Assembly: GCF_008711175.1 (NCBI RefSeq)
Contig: NZ_VWNF01000041.1
Location: 1 to 64,000 of the forward strand
From: Nesterenkonia ebinurensis
GTDB lineage: Bacteria; Actinomycetota; Actinomycetes; Actinomycetales; Micrococcaceae
Reading direction: 5' to 3'
DNA length: 64,000 nucleotides
The notes under the pieces were generated by a model, which saw only the letters and a program-made list of their open reading frames with translations, was not told the DNA's origin and did no database searches. The position numbers and the translations under genes are program-made. Within the stretch, counting starts at the first letter, position 1, and each line of letters starts with the position of its first letter. Positions 61,322 through 64,000 of this stretch are shown in pieces.

Positions 61322-62556
61322 GATCCATCCCGCCCTGCTGCCCACCGCCGGATCGGCGAGAGATCAATCTCGGTGAGTTCGGAGAAGCCGGCCAACTGCT
61401 GACTGGGGAAACCGGTGTCCTCACCACGAAGCTCCTGGCCGAGGAAGGACCCGACGGTGGCATTCAGCAGGTCGACGGTTGGCTGAGAGGCAACTCTGCC
61501 TCCGGCTGGGAGGGCGCTGGCTCGTTCGTTCTGAGGGATAAGGACCAGGTCGGTCAGTTCGAGGTGACTTACGTGGGCCACACGCAACCGGTACACGTGC
61601 CGAGTGAGACCAGCGAGTTCAAGCGGCTCGAAGGAAAACTCGTTGGTGTCGATCGTCGTGACACCCGGGGCGCCCATGGTCGCCATCTGCTCGGCGAAAT
61701 CTGTCGCAAGATGCATCAGCGGAACCCGCATCTCAGCGCCGAAGAGGTCCGAGGTGAACTGTTCGCCATCAAGGTTGACGGCTGCCTTCACTCGCTCGTC
61801 CAGCTGCGCCGTTAAAGCGGCGGCCGAGCCTCCGAAGGACATTCCGACAGTTGCGATCGCGTCGAGGTCACTGCTTTCTACGATCTTCCTAGCTATTCCC
61901 TCGACCCAGTTGGTTTCGAGTGCATCGATGACCGCACGCATGTCATTGACCCAGCGTTCTGCCCATCGACCAACGCCACGGTCGTCATGGAAGTCAGACG
62001 TCAGTTCATGTCGACGCCCGATGTCTGCCATGAATTTCTCCTGGTAGCTCGGCGACCCGACGAGCGCCACGAAGGCATCCTGCAGCGTGCCATCGTGACG
62101 CAGTGTGGTCCCGTCCGGGTACCGGACGCCACTTGCCTCGCCCGGATGGGCGACCGACCATACGACGTACCCATGGCTGGCCAGGTGCTCCATGAGCGGC
62201 GTGTTCTGCGATACCCAGGCTGTCGCGCCGTGCGAGAAAATCACGGTGGGAAAGGTTCCCTCCGCTACCGGCGCGTCCACGACGGAGAACGTTGCCATAG
62301 ATGCCAGCGAAGTCGCCCACCGTGTGGGCAATCCCCCGGGCTCGACACACCACTCGACGAGCCGGGCCTCTTCGCCAATGAGGTATGGGCGGTGCTCGCC
62401 GTCGGCAGTGCTGGCCGGATACCAGACCCGCAACATGATCCGCCGGCCCAAGGAGTCCTCGGCTCTCACTACTGGGTAGGTGCTGTCGACCAGTTCGCCA
62501 TCGCGCACTCCAACCGGGCGCGGGCCAGTCGGAGGGTCATAAGTCAAGTAGGTCAT
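61318..62556 (-). CDS. Alpha/beta hydrolase, platelet-activating-factor-acetylhydrolase-like
   Basis: A 412-residue cytoplasmic hydrolase. The nucleophile elbow is VGMSFGGSAA (Ser near residue 239), preceded by FPTVIFSHGATAWVSQNTPL with the oxyanion region; a candidate acid lies in LMHLATDF and the catalytic His in VAHVSHLELTD. This pattern is that of the PAF-AH/dienelactone-like group that cleaves short acyl esters or amides. Start and stop overlap both neighbours by ATGA, so the amidohydrolase, this enzyme and the DUF885 protein are made together. The substrate is unknown. Confidence 0.83.
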   Translation of the reverse strand: MTYLTYDPPTGPRPVGVRDGELVDSTYPVVRAEDSLGRRIMLRVWYPASTADGEHRPYLIGEEARLVEWCVEPGGLPTRWATSLASMATFSVVDAPVAEGTFPTVIFSHGATAWVSQNTPLMEHLASHGYVVWSVAHPGEASGVRYPDGTTLRHDGTLQDAFVALVGSPSYQEKFMADIGRRHELTSDFHDDRGVGRWAERWVNDMRAVIDALETNWVEGIARKIVESSDLDAIATVGMSFGGSAAALTAQLDERVKAAVNLDGEQFTSDLFGAEMRVPLMHLATDFAEQMATMGAPGVTTIDTNEFSFEPLELAGLTRHVYRLRVAHVSHLELTDLVLIPQNERASALPAGGRVASQPTVDLLNATVGSFLGQELRGEDTGFPSQQLAGFSELTEIDLSPIRRWAAGRDGS

Positions 62557-63788
62557 GGCCGCTCATCTTTTACAACAGTGCCTGCTTTGACCACGAGGCG
62601 GACTTGATCGGGATCCGCAAAGGCAGCCGGGTCGGCCAAAGGATCGACGGCCCAGGCCGTGAGGTCAGCAGACTTGCCGACTTCGATCGTGCCGGTTTCG
62701 TCACCAATTCCGAGAATCTCGGCGTTGATGCGGGTGGCGGACTCCAGTGCCGGCATCGGAGTTTCAATCGCGCTGCGAAGTGTGAGCTCCATTCCTCGAT
62801 GCTTTTGTTGAGCACCAATCAGGTCGGAGCCAGATCCCACCTTTACGCCGGCCTTTCGCGAGGCTTTGAGTCCAGCGATCTGCCCATCGAGGACAGGACC
62901 GATTCGCTCCTTCATGTTCGAGGGAAGGCCTGCGGCAGAAGGGTCCTCAAGCAGTGCATGAACAACTGCCAGAGTCGGTACATGTGCTACGTCGTACTCA
63001 GCCATCAGAGCCGCCGTCTCATCGTCGATCTCCGAGCCATGCTCGACACACTTGGCCCCGGCACGAACTGCATTGCGAATGCCAGCGTTGTTGTGTGCGT
63101 GCACAGTCACGTAGGTGCCGCGAGCGGCAGCCTCTTCGACGGCTACCTCGATCTCTTCGACAGTGAACTGGGTATCGCTCAGTTTGTCGTGAGTGGACAC
63201 CACTCCTCCCGTGACGCACATCTTGATGAAGTCCGCGCCGCGCCGGAAGGTCTCTCGGATGTTCTTGCGCATCTCTGCCGGCCCGTCGGAGAGCAGGGAA
63301 AGGGCTCGTAGTCCCGGGATGCCATGATCGTGCCAGTTGGCGGTCGGTTCCCAGTCTGCCGCGGTATGACCGTGGCCACCGGTCTGACACTGGACCGGAC
63401 CGCATTGGAGGATTCTCGGACCACGGACCTTTCCGGAGGCGACAGCGCGTGCCAGTCCACCATCGATGCCTCCTGTGTCTCTTACGGTGGTAAAGCCTGC
63501 ATCGAGCGTATCGCTGCAGTTCTTGAACATGTCCGCGGCAAGCTCGGCGACAGAAATATCGTGGCGGAGACTAGGGCCTATATCGCTCGACAAGCCGAAG
63601 TGAACATGCGCGTCGATCAGGCCGGGGGTGATGGTGAGACCTTCCGCATTAACGAGCTCAGCGCTATGTGGTGCCTCGCCGAGGTGCGCGATCTGTCCGT
63701 TCACGACATGGATCGCTAATCCGTCAACAGGTTCGCTTCCCGTGCCATCGATGATGCGTGCACCCACGATCCAATAGTCAGAAATCAC
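62553..63788 (-). CDS. Metal-dependent amidohydrolase (imidazolonepropionase/prolidase-like)
   Basis: A 411-residue amidohydrolase. Metal ligands are in DAHVHFG (near residue 61), the bridging Lys in ADFIKMCVTGG, His in VHAHNNAG and VEHGSEID, and the active-site Asp in GSGSDLIG. The same group includes Sgx-type prolidases that cleave Xaa-Pro and N-acyl or methylphosphonate-blocked amino acids. GTG 63788 has GGGAGA upstream. It is the first gene of the minus-strand run and shares about the same length and layout with the enzyme at 7413, though the sequences are quite different. Confidence 0.85.
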   Translation of the reverse strand: MISDYWIVGARIIDGTGSEPVDGLAIHVVNGQIAHLGEAPHSAELVNAEGLTITPGLIDAHVHFGLSSDIGPSLRHDISVAELAADMFKNCSDTLDAGFTTVRDTGGIDGGLARAVASGKVRGPRILQCGPVQCQTGGHGHTAADWEPTANWHDHGIPGLRALSLLSDGPAEMRKNIRETFRRGADFIKMCVTGGVVSTHDKLSDTQFTVEEIEVAVEEAAARGTYVTVHAHNNAGIRNAVRAGAKCVEHGSEIDDETAALMAEYDVAHVPTLAVVHALLEDPSAAGLPSNMKERIGPVLDGQIAGLKASRKAGVKVGSGSDLIGAQQKHRGMELTLRSAIETPMPALESATRINAEILGIGDETGTIEVGKSADLTAWAVDPLADPAAFADPDQVRLVVKAGTVVKDERP

Positions 63789-64000
63789 GATTCTCCCTTA
63801 GCTTGAGGGTAGGTGCATTCAACCGTATCCGCACGGGTCCGTCTTTTGCGATGACAGAGGATGGAACTAGCAACAAAATCTCTCAACATTCGTAGTGCGA
63901 CATCCCCCTTCAAGCACCACTGTTTGTTAGACCCGGCGACTCATGTCACCAATGCCTGTCACAGTACGTCTGTCGAGACTTTCCCTTCTGTATTTCATCC
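63789..64000 (-). promoter_or_regulatory. Upstream region of the amidohydrolase operon
   Basis: The last 212 bases have no gene I can support on either strand. They should contain the promoter of the minus-strand run that starts at 63788. I found no clear repeat, terminator or -35/-10 pair. Confidence 0.3.

Overview
The window looks like chromosomal DNA of a high-GC Gram-positive bacterium (Actinobacteria; a Micrococcaceae-like organism is a guess). The reasons are the G/C-rich third codon positions, frequent GTG and TTG starts with AGGAGG-type ribosome binding sites, an ECF41/SigJ-type sigma factor with a SnoaL-like tail, PucR and FCD-GntR regulators, and many lipoproteins with LTAC/LSAC-type lipoboxes. 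The content is mostly accessory metabolism: transport and catabolism of amino acids, peptides and organic acids. Housekeeping genes (exonuclease III, glyA, folD) lie between these blocks. No rRNA, tRNA or CRISPR array was recognised.

Layout. 1-8.65 kb is a comparatively AT-rich amino-compound block: a RidA protein, an FAD amino acid oxidase, an IS481-type transposase remnant, an MFS exporter, a polar amino acid ABC importer (ATPase, two permeases, binding lipoprotein) and an amidohydrolase. 8.7-11.8 kb is a gene graveyard: a class III CoA-transferase, an enoyl-CoA hydratase and a DUF234-type ATPase, all broken. 11.8-13.9 kb holds exonuclease III, a membrane protein and a small hypothetical protein. 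13.8-23.2 kb is one minus-strand catabolic operon: GntR regulator, CoA-transferase, aldehyde dehydrogenase, TRAP transporter (P, Q, M), zinc alcohol dehydrogenase, CitE-like CoA-ester lyase and 2-hydroxyacid dehydrogenase. 23.4-30.8 kb holds an MFS drug-type exporter, a membrane protein, a MacB-type ABC pair, and a DrrA-type ATPase with a tandem-fused ABC-2 permease.

31-42.2 kb combines one-carbon metabolism (glyA-folD) with six predicted lipoproteins. These include two serine hydrolases related to each other, two paralogous surface lipoproteins, and two tiny acidic lipoproteins. The same stretch carries an ECF41 sigma factor facing an NAD(P)-binding protein behind a matching candidate promoter. 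42.4-48.4 kb is an oligopeptide ABC importer whose distal gene, an M19 dipeptidase, has decayed. 48.7-63.8 kb is a large amino acid and peptide scavenging island: two covalent-FAD sarcosine-oxidase-like enzymes, two gamma-glutamyltransferase-fold proteins, a PucR regulator, a Leu/Val-type dehydrogenase, an M20 amidohydrolase, an esterase, a DUF885 protein, a PAF-acetylhydrolase-like hydrolase and an amidohydrolase.

The observations most worth following are these. A 61-bp leader, plus the first codons of the oxidase gene at 55.4 kb, is duplicated in front of the M20 gene at 56.8 kb. Both gamma-glutamyltransferase-like proteins have Ser where the family has its Thr nucleophile. The TRAP/CoA-transferase/lyase operon reads as a complete but unassigned pathway. 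The ECF41 gene faces its likely target across a promoter of the right geometry.
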